A stretch of 6,257 bases of DNA from Nanobdellota archaeon (lineage in GTDB: Archaea > Nanobdellota > Nanobdellia > Pacearchaeales > GW2011-AR1), in NCBI GenBank assembly GCA_018816205.1, contig JAHIWJ010000122.1, positions 1 through 6,257 of the forward strand, given 5' to 3'. Positions 4,861 through 6,257 of this stretch are shown piece by piece. How positions within the stretch are numbered: position 1 is the stretch's first letter; each line of letters opens with the position of its first letter. The notes below the pieces were generated by a model, which had not been told where the DNA came from, did no database searches, and worked only from the letters and a program-made list of their open reading frames with translations. The position numbers and the translations under genes are program-made.

Positions 4861-4988
4861 AAAAAATAGTGGTCTCATGTAAAAAGAGAGTAAATTAAAC
4901 GAACTTATTTCATACTAATAAGGGGAAAAAGAAACAAATGGAGGTAGAGAAAGCTGTAGAAGTTATTCGGTTAAAAGAAAAAGTTTAG
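4857..4988 (+). other. end of the short-ORF chain
   Basis: A 13-codon ORF (4857-4898; MKKIVVSCKKRVN) overlaps the previous one by four bases. A 16-codon ORF (4938-4988; MEVEKAVEVIRLKEKV) follows and ends in antisense overlap with the 3' end of the minus-strand winged-helix gene. Both are too short to support as genes. A TAAACGAACT motif overlaps the stop of the first. I see no clear terminator here. Confidence 0.25.
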
Positions 4989-5746
4989 AGGTTCCTTAAA
5001 GAGATTAATGTATCTAAGGAGGCAATTCTCTTGAATTCTGGGGCGATTATGAGCAAAATTCGCTTGTTATTTTCCCGAGTTTTCTCGAGAGGAATGCCTT
5101 TTTTGATGAGTTTTTGGACGTAATCCCTGATTGAACTTTCCGTGAGGTTTGTCTTCTTGGAAAGCAGGGAATAATCGACGTCAATCGCCTGGTCGGTAAG
5201 CTGGTAAATTGTGGAAAAAACCAACATCTCTTGGGGGGTGAGCCTTTTGAACTGTTTCCTTAGGTCTTTCTTGAGGGAATCTAAAGAATTGATTAACTCT
5301 GCAACTTTCCCTATCCTTGTAACAGGATCTTCATTAGTTCCTTTTAGTGCGAACTTTTGAGAAGATTGCGTTGAGAACGGGTTGGAACCGAATTGATAAA
5401 GGTAATTGTCTGTCTGCTGGTCTGTCTGTCGGTTTGTCTGTCTGTCTGCTGGAACCCCCCTGTTTCCTGTGGAAACTTGCATTTTTTGTGGTTTTAGGGC
5501 TTCTAGTAGGCCTTTATTTTGATCTTTTTCTTTAAGTGTCGGTATTGCTGGATGGTCTGTCGGGAGTGCTGGATTCTGTGTCTGTGCCAAAAAAGCGCCT
5601 GTCTGAATGTCTGTCGGTTTGTCTGTCTGTCTGATAGTTCGTTTAAGATCGTCTATTTGGCGGGTTAGAGATTCAAGTTGATCTTTTAGAGAATTCATGT
5701 CCTCCTTGACTTTTTGAAATGCTTCCTTAATCTTATCTTTTGTCAT
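4985..5746 (-). CDS. coiled-coil protein with C-terminal winged-helix domain and CAGA-encoded QTD repeats
   Basis: A 253-residue protein. Residues 1-40 form a coiled coil (KIKEAFQKVKEDMNSLKDQL, LTRQIDDLKRTI). Residues about 38-150 are low complexity and probably disordered, with two QT-D-R-rich patches (R39-G50 and D101-N114) encoded by CAGA tetranucleotide repeats. A second helix (VAELINSLDSLKKDLRKQF) leads into a winged-helix domain at about 167-240: LTPQEMLVFSTIYQL, YSLLSKKTNLTESSIRDYV as recognition unit, KKGIPLEKTRENNKR as the wing, and PEFKRI. The order of parts and the NNK/R..PE end match the plus-strand protein at 3869-4483. It is probably a DNA-binding regulator. The start at ATG 5746 agrees with a TATA box 25 bases upstream. 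Confidence 0.75.
   Translation of the reverse strand: MTKDKIKEAFQKVKEDMNSLKDQLESLTRQIDDLKRTIRQTDKPTDIQTGAFLAQTQNPALPTDHPAIPTLKEKDQNKGLLEALKPQKMQVSTGNRGVPADRQTNRQTDQQTDNYLYQFGSNPFSTQSSQKFALKGTNEDPVTRIGKVAELINSLDSLKKDLRKQFKRLTPQEMLVFSTIYQLTDQAIDVDYSLLSKKTNLTESSIRDYVQKLIKKGIPLEKTRENNKRILLIIAPEFKRIASLDTLISLRNL
5408..5450 (-). repeat. CAGA-type tetranucleotide repeat patch 1
   Basis: Tandem TCTG on the plus strand (CAGA on the coding strand), interrupted by CTGG and CGGT. Bases 5423-5448 are identical over 26 bases to 5608-5633. The patch encodes ADRQTNRQTDQQTDN in the linker of the winged-helix protein. Uninterrupted tracts are only three to four units. Confidence 0.8.
5600..5634 (-). repeat. 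CAGA-type tetranucleotide repeat patch 2
   Basis: This is the second copy of the 26-base direct repeat (5608-5633), 185 bases from the first and so in a different reading frame. It encodes RQTDKPTDIQTG. Because the period is four bases, any frame of this strand gives the same Q-T-D-R cycle, so both copies yield similar peptides despite being out of phase. Confidence 0.8.
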
Positions 5747-5767
5747 GTTTTTTTAGATGCATATTGG

Positions 5768-5776
5768 AATAAAAGG
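5768..5776 (-). promoter_or_regulatory. TATA box of the minus-strand winged-helix gene
   Basis: CCTTTTATT on the minus strand is centred about 25 bases before ATG 5746. It sits back to back with the promoter of the PAP2-like gene, so both divergent promoters share a spacer of under 80 bases. Confidence 0.5.
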
Positions 5777-5796
5777 ATTGTGGTTTTGAAGTTAGT

Positions 5797-5804
5797 TTTA
5801 TATA
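5797..5804 (+). promoter_or_regulatory. TATA box of the PAP2-like gene
   Basis: TTTATATA is centred about 26 bases before ATG 5826, so the mRNA should be leaderless or nearly so. A GGAGG at 5818-5822 lies only three bases from the ATG, too close to be a normal ribosome binding site. Confidence 0.6.
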
Positions 5805-5825
5805 GCTTGTTTTGCTGGGAGGGAA

Positions 5826-6221
5826 ATGATTGAATGGGACATTCTTGTTTCAGCGGTTTTGACCTTGTTAGCAGTCCAGGCAATAAAATTTTCTTGGGCT
5901 TTGTACCACGGTAAAGTTGTTTGGGGAGATGTTCTTGCCGATGGGGGGGTGATTAGCGCACATACCGGGGCTGTTTCGGCGTTGTGTTTTTCGGTTTATT
6001 TTGTTGAAGGGTTTAGTAATTTGTTTTTTGTTTCGCTGGTATTTTCATTGATTGTTCTTAGGGATGCTATTGGGGTCAGGAGGGTTGCTAGGGAGAATGC
6101 TCGCATTTTAGATAAAGAGTTTAAATTAAAGCGGCACGTAAGCGAGGGACATTCGCTTAGAGAGGTCCTTTTTGGGGCTCTTCTTGGGGGGATTGTTTCT
6201 GTTGTGGTGTTTGTTGTTTAA
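5826..6221 (+). CDS. divergent PAP2 family (DUF212) membrane protein
   Basis: A 131-residue integral membrane protein of the divergent-PAP2 family (YuiD-like), related to phosphatidic acid phosphatase type 2 enzymes. Helices lie at about 7-25, 45-62, 64-79 and 115-131. Family landmarks are present: GGVISAHTGAVSAL at 40-53 (H46), LRDAIGVRRVA at 79-88 (D80, G83-R86) and GHSLREVLFGALLGG at 108-122 (H109, E113). The usual first motif is GGMPSSHSA. Here the proline and first serine are replaced by I and S, and SA by TG, so any phosphatase activity is uncertain. Length is slightly under the usual 140-160 residues. It is divergent from the winged-helix gene, and no gene follows within the remaining 36 bases. 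Confidence 0.85.
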   Translation: MIEWDILVSAVLTLLAVQAIKFSWALYHGKVVWGDVLADGGVISAHTGAVSALCFSVYFVEGFSNLFFVSLVFSLIVLRDAIGVRRVARENARILDKEFKLKRHVSEGHSLREVLFGALLGGIVSVVVFVV

Positions 6222-6257
6222 AATATGCAGCAAAAGCTGGGCTTGAGAGTCTCCAAC

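Noticed and set aside
5408..5634. CRISPR-like array suggested by the two identical 26-base segments
   Set aside because: Only two copies exist, they are low-complexity tetranucleotide repeats inside a coding sequence, and the 159 bases between them are not spacer-like.

Overview
The window is AT-rich and reads as archaeal, most likely a small-genome DPANN-type lineage such as Woesearchaeales or Pacearchaeota; that lineage call is inference. The direct evidence is promoter layout. Seven of the eight transcription units with a visible start have a TATA-like box centred about 25-27 bases before the start codon, as expected for leaderless archaeal mRNAs, and only one gene has a full Shine-Dalgarno sequence. 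The families present also fit: DUF5654, an archaeal-style RelE/antitoxin pair and coiled-coil winged-helix proteins.

Left part (1-2150). A plus-strand DDE transposase remnant enters at the left edge. It is followed by a short GC-rich stretch containing the first copy of a hairpin-bearing intergenic repeat. Then come two minus-strand genes with their own promoters: a two-helix membrane protein with a bacterial-PH-like (bPH2/DUF304) domain, and an unrecognised 150-residue protein. The second repeat copy lies between the 150-residue gene and the toxin gene.

Middle (2148-3450). All genes are on the minus strand: a RelE-type toxin with its antitoxin (8-base overlap), an intact DUF5654 membrane protein, a broken DUF5654 paralogue directly upstream of it in the same operon, and a small DUF378 membrane protein. 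A G/T-rich gene-free stretch of about 420 bases follows.

Right part (3450-6257). Two coiled-coil plus winged-helix proteins, apparently distant paralogues, face each other (plus 3869-4483, minus 4985-5746). Between them lie about 500 purine-rich bases holding a chain of very short ORFs and imperfect repeats, perhaps an eroded gene. A divergent-PAP2 (DUF212) membrane protein starts divergently from the second winged-helix gene.

The gene content is that of an accessory or fast-changing chromosomal region: small membrane proteins, a toxin-antitoxin pair, DNA-binding proteins and decaying genes. I see no CRISPR array, rRNA or tRNA. The least explained signals are a 10-base motif (TAAACGAACT) present five times, the hairpin repeat pair, CAGA-type tetranucleotide repeats inside a regulator gene, the disrupted DUF5654 gene and the short-ORF chain.
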